Source: Margaritispora aquatica
Lineage: Eukaryota > Ascomycota > Leotiomycetes > Helotiales > Discinellaceae
Assembly: GCA_007644065.1 (NCBI GenBank)
Contig: VJWN01000021.1
Coordinates: 386,271-450,270 of the forward strand
Direction of reading: 5' to 3'
Length of the DNA: 64,000 nucleotides
The notes below the pieces were generated by a model that made no database searches, was not told where the DNA came from, and was given only the letters and a program-made list of their open reading frames with translations. This document shows positions 43,793 through 54,757 of the stretch, piece after piece. Numbering within the stretch: position 1 is the stretch's first letter; every line of letters starts with the position of its first letter. Both the position numbers and the translations under genes were made by a program.

Positions 43793-44251
43793 CTATCGCC
43801 CACTCCCAAGAGCAGTCGCAGCACCACCACCGCCAACGCCAACTCCAGATCCCGATCCCGATCCCATCCCCCCCTCTCCATCGCCTGCTTCCTCCACCTT
43901 GACCTCGCCCTCTACCACGAGACCGCCGGGCAGGTCGGACTTGCTCAAAGGCTTCGTGACGGCCGGGATGAGCATTGGAGCCAGCTTTAGATGCGCCGGG
44001 CCAGTAATGTACGCCGAGCGAGGGATCCTCGAGGCTGGTTCTGCTGCTCCTTGATCTTGTTCTTGCTCATGATCGACCGGTGGATGTTGAATAGCAGCGC
44101 GTGCGTCTTGGCTGGCAGCTTGACTTTGATCTTGGGACTTATTATCGACGTTAGTCGAAATGTTGTCGTCTGAACCAGCGCTCGCGGTGCCGCGGTGTCG
44201 AGCCTGGTGGCTGGGGGTTTGGGTTTCCATGTTGAGTTCTGCGAGAGTCAT
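43793..44251 (-). CDS. possible small low-complexity protein, 152 aa
   Basis: From an ATG at 44251 (or the next at 44230, METQTPSHQ) the frame codes a Gln/Ser/Asp-rich N-terminal part, a short central segment that looks ordered (SAYITGPAHLKLAPMLIPAV, then TKPLSKSDLPGG) and a Gly/Ser-repeat tail (GSGSGSGVGVGGGG) made from a near-perfect GATCCC-type DNA repeat near 43850-43866. A further upstream exon is possible (an open segment at 44580-44645 reads LDANSLASTSAPPNLRLLKL), but I found no certain junction. No function can be proposed. Confidence 0.45.
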   Translation of the reverse strand: MTLAELNMETQTPSHQARHRGTASAGSDDNISTNVDNKSQDQSQAASQDARAAIQHPPVDHEQEQDQGAAEPASRIPRSAYITGPAHLKLAPMLIPAVTKPLSKSDLPGGLVVEGEVKVEEAGDGEGGMGSGSGSGVGVGGGGAATALGSGR

Positions 44252-45236
44252 TAGTCGGTCATGGTTCCATCACAAGGCGCATTCTGCAAGGCGAGCAAGG
44301 GGAGTACGCACAAACCTAACGAGCGGACTTGGTTTGATCTGATCCGATCTGATCTCCAAACAGACGGACGAAACTGCAGACTGGCTTGGATTTGGTGGCT
44401 GAAGTGACTGATAATGGCTTGTCGACGACGTAAAGCCAAAAGCGGACTGAGAAGCGCGATCAGACGCCAAGGACAGAGAGGACTAAGTATTGTGTGCTAC
44501 CCTTCGTGCGTCTAGGATGAGGTGTATTTTTGGATCTATGCCTATGGTTATGGACGCGATTACCGACTTCGAGGTAGATTTTTGAGAGCTTCAAGAGCCG
44601 CAGGTTTGGTGGTGCTGAGGTCGAGGCGAGGCTATTCGCGTCCAAGGCGTGGAGTGAGGTAGGTAAGGTGCTGTTGAAATTTCCATTCTTTAGCGAGATG
44701 GTTGTGTCGAATTAAAAGTGCTATTGTCGAGTAGTGCTTTGCAAGTATTGTGCAGTGTTGGTATTGATTCGTCATAGTTACATATATACAAATTATACCG
44801 TTCGAATTGTCACAAGTATTGCTGAGACGAGATATATAGTTGTTGCTCATATTGTAGCCACGCTGCATTTCTTTGCTTCTTTGGCATCATCTACTCATAT
44901 ACGACATTTCATATTGTAAATTATATAGCGAAATGGTTATGTATGTTATAAATCAAATTTCCACCCTCTATTTTCATACTTCTAAGCTTCCCAAGGCTGA
45001 CGAGAGGGATCAAAGCACTGAAGTATAAAGTTTTCATAGAAAAAGTTCGCTAGCTAAGCAGGCGTTTTTCCTCATCTTATAACTTTACGTATACTATGAA
45101 TTTCTTCAAGACACACAGTACCCACTTATATACACACCTACTTAGTTCCAAGCACTTCCCCACAGCAAATCTCTAAGTTTTCTAGGGATTGCTCAGAGGC
45201 AAACTCCCAAATTTGCCATCCCTAGCAATCCCCTCC
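44252..45236. other. spacer, possible upstream exon
   Basis: Holds the leader or upstream exons of the preceding small gene and the 3' flank of the HELVH gene. Strongly AT-rich between 44700 and 45180. Nothing else is recognised. Confidence 0.4.
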
Positions 45237-47870
45237 TCACCCCCAAACATCAGCCGCAATCCTAGCCGCAATCTCCCCCAGCAACCTCTGAATACTCTGA
45301 TCCGCCTTCTCCCAATAGCCCACCATGGCCTTCTCATGCTCCTCAAGACAAGTCTCATACCTCTTAAATAAATCCTCGTTCCGATTCCTCACAATGCCCT
45401 TCATGTTCCCCACATACGCCGCGAACGCGAGTAAGATGTCCTGCGTGCCCTCCGCATACTGCAGAGCCATCTCCAGAGAATGCGAGTGTGCACCACCATC
45501 GGCATGCAAGAGGAGTTGCTCCGGGAACAGGGACATCATGCTCATGGCGCAGGTTCTGGCACAGAGTGTGCTTTCGCCGTCGGGAGGGTCGACGAGGTAC
45601 GGTTCGAGGAGCGTGAATGCCGATTGGTAGTGTGAGAGGTCGCCTGGGTTCTTGACGCCAGATTCGACGGCCATGTAGGCTTGAGAGAGAGATTCGTGCT
45701 CGGCGAGAAGGGAGGGGATGGAGTAGGTTACGCTGGAGTCGTAGAGCAGAAGGTTGGCGAACTCGAGGCCGAAGATCTCATCGCGGAAGGTGGTGAGCGT
45801 GCTGGGGTCGGCGCTGGCGTCCTGGGCGATCGCGAAGAGCTCGGCGGCGTAGAGGCGGGCGCCGCGGTTGTAGTTTAGGAGGTTGACGCGACGTGTTGTG
45901 TGCTGCCGGTCTGGGGCGGTGTTCTCGAGCATAAGGAGGGTGTCGATTGCTGCTTGGTGCAATGTGCGTGTCTTTTCAAGAAAGGTAGCAAATTGCGTGA
46001 GACTGTCAATGGTAGGTTGAGGATCGGCGTGGTTGAACACGTAGGTGATCGTAGGTAACATATCCTCGATATATATACTCAGATCTTCATTTTGCTTCCA
46101 GAATTCTTCTTCCCAGATGTTATTCCTCACAACACGAAGTCCGAATTCCACGAGTTTGCGTTGGTGGGGAGTCATGTTCAGGACTGAAGTCATGGTGAGA
46201 TTCTGAACCCTTTCCCGATAACGTTGCAAGCGTTCCACAGGACGAGTGGCTCGCTCAAGATCGGCATCTCCAGCAAGTATGGCTCTGTCTACTTGATTAA
46301 ACGAACTGAGACCCCTATACGTAACTTTACTTCCCTGACATAACGAGCGAGTGTGGAGAATCTCCAAGCCAAAGGTATCAATACCCACTTGCTAGATTAT
46401 TGTTAGCCATTGTCCATGTGCAGATATTTATTGGAGATCCACACCCAAAATTCTTCTAGCTGTATTTCTTCAACTGTTGTTGCTTTCACTGGAAACACCA
46501 TGTTTATAGGGTCTAGCTGTGGGCTGGTCAGGATGACTCCTTCGCATTTCGGAACCCATTTCAGTGTTGGAAAATCCTTTTCAATCCAAAATCCCAATGG
46601 TGATATGAACGGCGAGTTGCGATTAATCATTGGAGCCAGATACGCATGAAAAGCCTGGAGGTGGGTCAAGAAGCCGTACCGGCAAGAATCTGAGGGAACC
46701 TACTGCATACTCTGCTGAAAACCCTAATTCGGACAGAGGATCCATTCCGTAAAACGGTTCAGGGTAAACCATATCTTTTGGATAATCTATTTTGTTTATT
46801 CGCATGTGTACATTGAACATAATGTGCTGGGAACAGTTAGAACGACGTGTACGAACAGATGTAGAAGACCTTACCTACGACAAGCTCATGAAACATGACA
46901 CTGGATAACTGATATTCAAGTCCTTTCCGTTCACAGTCCGTCAAGTCCCCCCGAAGTAAAGCTGCAATCAGTGTATAACTATAGAACATCCAAGCGGTAT
47001 CGCCAGTCATAACACTAACCCCGCTAGAATGTACCGAGACCGCTGAATCCCAAGGATCTTTGGTCGGATGTTTTATTCCTATACTAACTTGGTAGTTAAC
47101 TTCTAATGCAGCAAATATCTTGTCTAGTGCTTTTTGAGTCTCTTCTTGCAGTGCCTTGGTCACTGGTACTTGGCATTCAAAGGTGAAGTAATCATCTGCA
47201 ACTACCTGTGGACCATCCTCATGGATGTTGAAGTGAAGCTTGAATTTATCTACTGCCCTCAATCGATCAGGCGCTACAGACTCTCTAAACTTCTGGGTTG
47301 TTCCTGGTATCTTGTCTGCAAATAATGCAGTGAACTGGAAGCCATCAGCATAGCAGTGAATCTCTTGACATCAATTGCGTGCTCACCCATGGCATTTCAG
47401 GCAGGCGCTTGAGCAGCATGGAAATAATTTTGATCGAGGGAAGGACAGCATTCCATATTTCATCGTTTTCTACGGTCCCTATGACGATAAAACTCAGCTG
47501 CCATCGTGCTTAAATACATGAGAAATATACATAATCCATTTCCTGGATATCCAGGTGGCATAGATGCCGGTTTAGTATTAGCACGAGGTCCTGTCAGCCA
47601 GTTTTTGCGCTCGAAGATTGGGTGTATGATGTCTGGTAAGTTGCTCGCTTCTAAAGTTCGACCGGTAATAGCATCCAGGTCCATCAGCTCCTGGGTGGTG
47701 AAAGCATACAGCTTGTCACGCTGATATTCCTCTCTTACGCTTGCATCTATTTCCTCCTGACTAAACTCTTCTTGTTTTCGCGGGAATACCCTCCCCACGG
47801 GAGAATATCCAGAGGAATTTCCTCCAAACCGAACACCGTATTTTGGTGGAAAGGAATAGGAGGTGGTCAT
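45237..47870 (-). CDS. six-exon protein with HELVH zinc-metallopeptidase-like motif, 791 aa
   Basis: Exons: 47870-47531, 47478-47387, 47334-46879, 46826-46704, 46654-46445 and 46391-45237; all introns are GT-AG and 48-56 bp, and the lengths sum to 792 codons. The key observation is the exon 3/4 junction: exon 3 ends VMFHELV and exon 4 starts HIMFNVHMR, so splicing creates HELVH at residues 293-297, the HExxH signature of zincin peptidases. A later SELGFSAEYA (Glu329 and Glu335) could supply a third zinc ligand, as in gluzincins. There is no signal peptide, so a cytosolic or nuclear site is likely. The 385-residue C-terminal exon is helical and Leu/Glu/Arg-rich without motif. I do not recognise a named peptidase family; activity is inferred from the motif only. 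Confidence 0.8.
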
Positions 47871-48400
47871 AGTAGATCGATCCTGGCAATGATTGTGACA
47901 CTATTGATGTATGTCATGACGATGATGTGATGTAGATTGGTAAGTCAGTAGAAATCTTTTCATTTCTTTGTTAGAGTCATTAGTCTGAAAGCAATAATTG
48001 GGGTATGCTTTGTTGACAGTATTAGTAACAAAGGATGTGCAATGAGCGTAAGTTAAATGAGACATTGCCATTGACGACATATGGAATCATGTGCATGGTA
48101 ATCCTACTGGACGCAGGATCCGATCTTCCATGTCGTTGAGATGAAAAAAGATGGAAGACGTTGGGAAGTCGGTAGGTCTTGGATTCTGAAGTACTCATGT
48201 GTCAAGATTGCCTTTTGAGTAATGGTAGTGAAGGTCATGGCATTGGTAATAGAATCCATTTAGCTGCATTATATGTGTACCGAAGCCATGGCAATATTTG
48301 AATCTGAGGAGGTAGTAAGGTAGGTAGTTAGGTGGGGAAAGTTAGAGCTTCTCCATCGCGAGGTAGGATGTCTGTAAGGTAGGGTCAGGGTGCGTAACGC

Positions 48401-48430
48401 TTACCTAAGGTACCTAGGTACCTTAGGTAA
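48401..48430. repeat. 30-bp perfect palindrome
   Basis: The two 15-base halves, TTACCTAAGGTACCT and its complement, are perfectly inverted with no spacer. The sequence also nests smaller palindromes (GGTACC, CCTAGG). It lies in a zone dense with related TACCT/AGGTA words. Confidence 0.95.
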
Positions 48431-49270
48431 TGAAGAGAAGCAGGGAAACCAAAGAGATGTGTTAGCGGGAATCCAGCCACATCAGTCACGAGCGACTCCA
48501 GCCACCTCGTCCACCCCGCAGTGTGGCTAGCCTACATACCGAAGTGGCTTCTATCGACCGACGAACGCCCGAGTCTTTCCCCAAGTCCAATTTCCCTGTT
48601 CTCCCTCGTCATCCTGTCTCTCTTTTCTTCTTCTCTTCGTTTCCAAGTTCATGTTCAAGTTCTAGTTCAAGTTCTAGTTCATCAAAGCAAAGCACCTCCC
48701 GCTTGAGCCTCATTGCCTGTATTTGTTCAACTTCTACTCTTCGCTCTTTCCTCAATGCTTTCTCCCACATATAGTATCTAATTCGCTAAGGTCAGGTAAG
48801 GTAGTCACGCAGATCCTCTTTATCAGTTCTGTGTCTGCATGCATATTGCCTACAGTATTGCCTATGTTTAAGGTTTATACTAAGGTACCACCTACCTACC
48901 TTCTGGCTAAGGTATGAACTAAAATCCAAGCTTGCCAGCCTTTTCTCTCTCGCTCGGTCATCATCAAGACAGACACACGGTTTTTCTGGCCTCGTATCGT
49001 GACCACAACCTGCCAACCTCATATACTTTTCTTTAACGCTACCTACTTTACCTTATCTCTGATGTACATTAGTCTTCCTTTTGGTACTCTAGCTTCACGA
49101 TCCGTCGCAATTTCCTTTCTCGTATCAAGTTGAGCAAATGTCGTCAAAGATTTATCCAAAATCAGGGAATACGGCTGACTAACCGTCACCCATCCAATCA
49201 TAATGGTATAACCCGGGAAGACGTCGGAAAGTGGCTCCGCTTACAGGCCAAGATGGAGTTCAAAGCAGAT

Positions 49271-49340
49271 CAAAGTGGTTCAAAGTGGTTCAAAGTGGTT
49301 CAAAGTGGTTCAAAGTGGTTTAGAGTGGTTTAGAGTGGAT
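49271..49340. repeat. 10-bp tandem repeat (minisatellite), seven units
   Basis: Five identical units CAAAGTGGTT are followed by two diverged units, TAGAGTGGTT and TAGAGTGGAT. A related half unit (CAAAGCAGAT) precedes the array. The 10-bp period does not fit codons and no gene crosses it. Confidence 0.95.
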
Positions 49341-50183
49341 TCGTATCTGTTGGAAAAGAGCTTGTCTGTGCAGCTTGTGGCTGCCATCAGGACCTTAATC
49401 AGCATTTGAACATCAAATAAGGTACCTTATGTATTTGGTGCGGTAGGGTTGGCAAGGTAGGTCATCACTTACCTACTCGAGTAAGGTAGATACTGTAAAG
49501 GTAGGAAGGGAGAGATCTTGAAAAGATCTGGATAAGGTAAAGTAGAAAAACAATCAAAAAGTAAGTGGGTGCCTTCTGCACGTCCAGAGAGCCTCGATTT
49601 CCCTTCCATAAAATTAGTTGGGCAATTGTTTGTGTTTATGTTAAGGTTCTCTTGCCTCATCGCTTCGCATAGGTAAATCTTACCTTCGCCTTGGGTCGTC
49701 ACTTCCTTTTGCATCTCCACTCCCTCCTGCCCAGTTCATCACTTGCTTCCCCGCTCCTTCTTTACTAGATTAATTACTAAACTCGAATCCGAAGTGGTCT
49801 TTTGAGCTCGAGCAGGAAGGGGCAAAGCGCTGGGTGAAGAATAATTCAGATCTGCCCCCTCCAGTTCCGGTTCCAGTTCTCTCCAAGCTGCCATCGACAT
49901 CAACATCCACTTTATATCCACCTTTGCATCCACAACATCATCTCGACTTAGGGCTTGCTTATTGCTTGTCTACGTCGGATTAATTTTTAAGCTTCATCGA
50001 TCGACATTCAATACCCTTTTTTGGACATCGACCAAATAATATTCTGCATTTCTTTGCGGTTTGCTCACCAACAATAATTATTTGACCTCGTCCTCCGGTC
50101 AATTGATTCAACAACAAACCAGAATATAGATTTGGGACAGTAGTATCATCATTGCCTCAAAGTCTTTGGATATCGTTTCCACC

Positions 50184-51930
50184 ATGCTTAGCTATCTTTT
50201 GGGTGCCACTTTGCTGGCCAGTACCACCATCCAGTCGGCGCTTGCTCTTCCCACAATCTCACAGAAAGGTTCCAAATTCTTTGCTGGCGGTCAGCAGTTC
50301 TTTTTGAAAGGCAAGTCTCTCTATCAAATACCGTCAAGTTCCTTCTAACCTCCCTAGGCGTCGCATATCAAGGTACTCCTGCAGATCCTCTCGAGGACAC
50401 CAATCAGTGCCAGCAAGATGCAAACCTAATGCAAACGATTGGAACCAATTCCATTCGGGTGTATCACGTCAATCCATATGTCAATCATGACGGATGTATG
50501 AATGCTTTCGCCAAAGCTGGTATCTACATCTGGCTCGACCTTGATACTTTCAATACCACCATCGTTCAAACCGCCCCCAAATGGACTACAGAACAGTTCC
50601 AGGACTTTGCAAAGGTGATGGATGTTTTCCAAGGCTATGAAAATCTGGGAGGTTTCTGGATTGGAAATGAAGTGATCAATATGGCGGATGGATCCCCTTC
50701 AGCTCCTTATATCAAAGCTGCGGTCTCGGACATGAAGGCATACATGACTGCCAAGAAATACCGGAAGGTCCCAATCGGTTACTCTGCTGCGGATATTGCC
50801 GAGCTTCGTCCTATGCTTCAAAATTATCTGGCTTGTGGATCCAAGTCGGAACAAAGCATTGACTTCTTTGGGCTCAATTCGTATGAATGGTGTGGATATG
50901 CAACTTTTGATAATTCTGGTTATCATAACCTTCAACAGATGGCACAAAGCTACAGCATTCCAATCTTCTTTTCGGAAACTGGATGCAACGTACCTGAACC
51001 TCGCCCCTTCACAGATCAAGCTGCCATCTTTGGTCCCCAGATGATCGACACTTGGTCTGGTAGCATAATCTACGAGTGGGTGGAGGAGACTAATCACTAT
51101 GGTCTCGTCACGTATCCAAACGGTCAGATATACAGGTAAGAATCCGTTTGCATCCCACCTCTATCCTGTTCTGATGTTTTAGTGGCGCTCCTATTCCAAT
51201 CCAGCCAGATTTCTCGACCCTTGCCAGTCAGTGGAAGAACATCAATCCCGTCGGCATCGCGGAATCGGCCTATACTCCTAGCTTTGCTGCTCCAGCATGT
51301 CCATCACCCACTGGTGGCTGGGGAGTTAATGGCGATGTACCTTTGCCTACGCTCAATCCAAGCATTATCTCAGCCGTGGCCGCGAATGCCGTCATCCTTC
51401 CGAGTTCTTCATCCATAAGCTCATCAAGTACGAAAATGGTGTCGTCGCCATCTACCTCAGGTATGCAAATAGTCTTCTCTTCCCAATCTCTACTTTTGTA
51501 AGCCAGTTCAGGTTACTAGTGATCGGTTTCAAGTTTGATGAGCTCTGAATTTTCAGCTATTAACATTGCGTCATTGATTATAGCTTCGTCAACTTCTGCT
51601 TCGCTTTCTAGTTCTACTGTGCATGTTTCAAGCTCTGCAAGCACGCAATCAAGTTTGTTCAGTTCCTCACCATCAACAGGAACCATGTCAACTTCGAGCG
51701 CAATAATCACAACCACATCAATGTCTGGAATCGTGAACGCAGCAACGACCACCACACAGTCACCTACCTCAAGCACATCTGGTTCCTCAGCCGGATCTGT
51801 CATGCTTCAGAGACGATCATTCGATGGCCATCAATTCTGGTCCTCCGACAACATGGCGCTTATGTCCGCTATGTTTTACACCATCATTCTGCCAATGATT
51901 GGCGTGATCGGAGTTGTGACTTTTTTGTAG
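50184..51930 (+). CDS. GH72 beta-1,3-glucanosyltransferase, GPI-type (Gas/Gel family)
   Basis: Exons 50184-50310, 50358-51135, 51183-51460 and 51557-51930 give 518 aa. The first intron uses a GC donor (GCAAGT); the third acceptor could be a later AG. The enzyme cuts beta-1,3-glucan and transfers the new end to another chain, remodelling the fungal wall from outside the plasma membrane. Evidence: signal peptide (LSYLLGATLLASTTIQSALA), KFFAGGQQFFLKG and VAYQG near residue 44, RVYHVNPYVNHDGC, acid/base Glu147 in WIGNEV and nucleophile Glu249 in FFSETGCN. A Ser/Thr-rich stalk (about 370-470) precedes a hydrophobic end (MFYTIILPMIGVIGVVTFL), as in GPI-anchored proteins. There is no CBM43 (X8) module, so it belongs to the shorter Gel/Gas type. 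Thr replaces the usual Tyr in the SEYGCN motif. Confidence 0.93.
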
Positions 51931-53212
51931 TCTCACTCCGTTTGGGCCGTAGGGTAACACGACCAAACGACGAAAGCAGAAGCGAAAATTGGATTGGTGT
52001 CACCAAATGGGGACTTTGGAGTGGCGGGTTTGATGGTGGACCAAGTTGTGCAAATATTGCTCAATTACCTTTCTTCGATACTCGTCTCGAGGCAAGTGAC
52101 ACGCCAGCTTTTCTGGTGAAAGATAGGACTTATGGAAGGATATTGGGTGGAAATGAGAATTTACAAACAGATGTCGAAGTTGTTCTTCAAAGAATGAGGG
52201 ATCGAAAGAAGAGGCGACGGCTCTTAGATGTTCCGAGTGCTCCACCTGGGAGTATGAGGAGCCTGAAGAAAAATGTACTTGTTCGAAAAGCAGTTATTGG
52301 CCGTCGAACTCGAGAAATCAAGATCCCAAATGGTGGAGTGGATTGGTCGATTGATGCTTGGGGTATGGTTTGATGAGGCCTTTATGACTTATGATTTTTG
52401 GTAATGTTTAGTGTTGCTGGGTATTGTACTTTCTTGTGGGTATACGATAGAGCAGATGAGGATGGAGAGTGTGTCATTATGGCACTGGTATATTCAATGT
52501 ACAGATTCCGAGAAGGCCGATTTGTGCCTGGTTGCGAGAGTTTGGTGGATGTGATTTTTTCTGTTTTTCGGCCGACAAATAAATTGATCAAGCGATCAGT
52601 CACGAGCCTCTGGTAGTTTATGATTGCATCTGCATTTGTCTGCAAGTGGGAGGCGGGTTGGTGCCTCGGTGAGGGAAATCATCCGCAATATATATTAGAG
52701 TGGAGTCGTTAGTTGCGCAGGTACGGAGCGGAGGAGGTGCAGCGCGCCGAGTGGAGCATAGTGGAGCCGGGGCGGAAGCGAGATCTCCGTTGTTTCTGGA
52801 ATTGCGGAAATTTCGAATATTTCGTTAGAATTGGATTGGATTGGATCGTTGGTTTGATGGGGAAGAAGATTTCAAAGCAGAAATGATTAGGTGGTGTTGC
52901 GGAGAAGGTCTGGAACTGATGCCGTCGGACCGATTATGAGCTCGAGTAGTGCGTGAGTGCCAGTGTGAATGGGTGGCGTGGGGGATGGGGAGTTGGGAGG
53001 GAGTTGAGGCTGAACAAGTCTGTGATGCTGATGGTGTAGCGGAACGAGCAAGAGCAAAGAACAGAAGCATTTGAATGTGGAAAGAAGCATTTTGCGGCTT
53101 TGACGCCGTTGTGGTTGTGGGGCGGCCGGGTGGTCGGCGGTGGTGGTGGAGGAGAGTTGGTGGGTGGGTGCCTTGTAGACTTGTAGTTCAGTTTAGGTGT
53201 ATAGGGATTGGG

Positions 53213-53213
<1 letters not shown>

Positions 53214-53271
<58 letters not shown>
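53214..53271. repeat. (TG)29 microsatellite
   Basis: An uninterrupted TG dinucleotide tract of 58 bases. It lies in non-coding DNA between the GH72 and GH5 genes. Alternating purine-pyrimidine tracts can adopt Z-DNA and are length-variable between strains. Confidence 0.97.
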
Positions 53272-53275
<4 letters not shown>

Positions 53276-53744
53276 AGTGAATGAGTGCATTGCAGGACAG
53301 GACAAGACTGGACAGCCGGGACAAGTAGGAGGAGGCTGAGTAGTTTTGTTTGATTGGATTAGTTCATGTGATGGGAGAATTGCCTGTGCGTGTATGCATC
53401 TACCTGTATGTCTGTCTGTATCTTGAATAGGTAAGGTAGACAAGGTAAGGTTGGCGAAGAGGGTAAGGTTGAGGGAGATATTTGTCGATAAAGCTTGATT
53501 TTTACGGCGTAGAGACAGCGGCGAGATGATAAGGGATGGGATGGGGTGAGATGAGGTGCGGCTGAACTTGAGGTGGGCTTTGGCTTCGACTTTAAAAGTA
53601 GAAGTAGAGGTTAAGGTGCGTATTTAGATTAGTTACGATGTCCTTTCTGCTTCGACGACTCAGGTCATCATGGTCATGTGAAGCTGTGAGATTGGAAGGT
53701 TTATCTGTTTCTGTGTCTATCGCTGGGGCTATGCTGCAGTCGTT

Positions 53745-53784
53745 TTGCTTATTTGCTTATTTGCTTACTTGCTTACTTGCTTGT
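53745..53784. repeat. 8-bp tandem repeat, TTGCTTAT/TTGCTTAC
   Basis: About five units of TTGCTTAY in a row, the last diverging to TTGCTTGT. Non-coding; likely replication slippage. Confidence 0.85.
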
Positions 53785-54757
53785 TTATATGGTTGAATGG
53801 GTTGAATGGGTTGTCGGTTGAGAGAGCCGAGATGGGATAAGATGACAATCCTGGACGTGTGCATACTTATGCAGGAGAGATCTGGGTGGGCGAAGCTTGT
53901 TGCGTATAGCGCAGATGAAAATACAAACGTGGAGGCGATCAACAGGAACCTGACAAGATATGAAGGATGGGATTAAGTTATTTGAGGTGAGGTGAGGTTA
54001 GTCAAGATGCATAGCTTTTGCTTGGGCTCAGAGGCTTGGTATGAGGCTTAATTGGGAGCGATGCACTTCCCCTTTTGAGATGCATTGAATGCTTGATAAG
54101 GTGGGTACCGCAGGTAGCGAGGGACTTGGATGTATGTGTTTTAGAGTTAGACTTGTGGAGTTGTGGGGTTTATGCTTATGTGGTTGTAGGTTAGGTTGGG
54201 TGCGGGTGGGTTGGAAATAGGGTGTGTGGAGAAGTAGGTTACGAGAGTCCGAGAATTCGTACTTTTCATTCGTGCTCTCGGCGAGAAAGACGAAGCAAAG
54301 ATATGGAACGAAAGAGAGAATGAATTTGAGTGATTATTTTGCTCGTCCTTTGGCCCGAGTTTTGATTAGAATGGTATTGGGATGGTATTGGATGGGTTTG
54401 TTTGGTGTTAGTTTTGATGTTGGTATTGGGATGGGGTTTGTACCTCCGTTCCCTCCGTATTCTAATTTTCTCGCTTAACCTGTTTATCCCCCTTCCCTAC
54501 CCTGTCCCGTGGATCTTGTGACTTCCCTCCTACCCCTGGGCTCTGGGGAGGGAGCCGCAGCGCCTAATATCACTCCTTCACAATTCTTAGTTCCTCTCGA
54601 TCTCGGTCTCGCTCTGCCATACTGTTATATATCAGTACGGTATTCCCGGCTTGGGAATATATCTCGTCTTCATCAACTCACTCACACACTCACTGCACCA
54701 AGGAGAAGGAGAATAGAAAGAAAGCAAAGTAAGGCGGAAACTGAGATATTGATCGAG

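Larger units (their letters stand above)
47871..50183. other. long intergenic region rich in TACCT/AGGTA words
   Basis: 2.3 kb between two divergent genes with no supported gene. It contains a 30-bp perfect palindrome (48401-48430), a 10-bp minisatellite (49271-49340) and many copies of AAGGTAGGTA, TAAGGTA and TACCTAC words between 48310 and 49550 (separate entries). The last 300 bp are pyrimidine- and CATC-rich and probably form the GH72 promoter and leader. Confidence 0.6.
51931..54757. other. long intergenic region with microsatellites
   Basis: 2.8 kb without a supported gene. A frame open for 143 codons (51942-52373, no early ATG) follows the GH72 stop and is more likely 3' UTR. A (TG)n tract lies at 53214-53271 and an 8-bp TTGCTTAT/TTGCTTAC repeat at about 53745-53784, next to two GGTTGAATG units. 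TAAGGTA words recur at 53430-53470. The end should contain the GH5 promoter. Confidence 0.55.

Noticed and set aside
43688..43990. 100-codon plus-strand frame at the low-complexity gene
   Set aside because: It is the complement of the Gly/Ser-repeat tail on the minus strand.
52934..53443. 169-codon minus-strand frame with a long Thr-His repeat
   Set aside because: The repeat is the translated (TG)n microsatellite; the rest is Pro/Thr/His low complexity with no domain.
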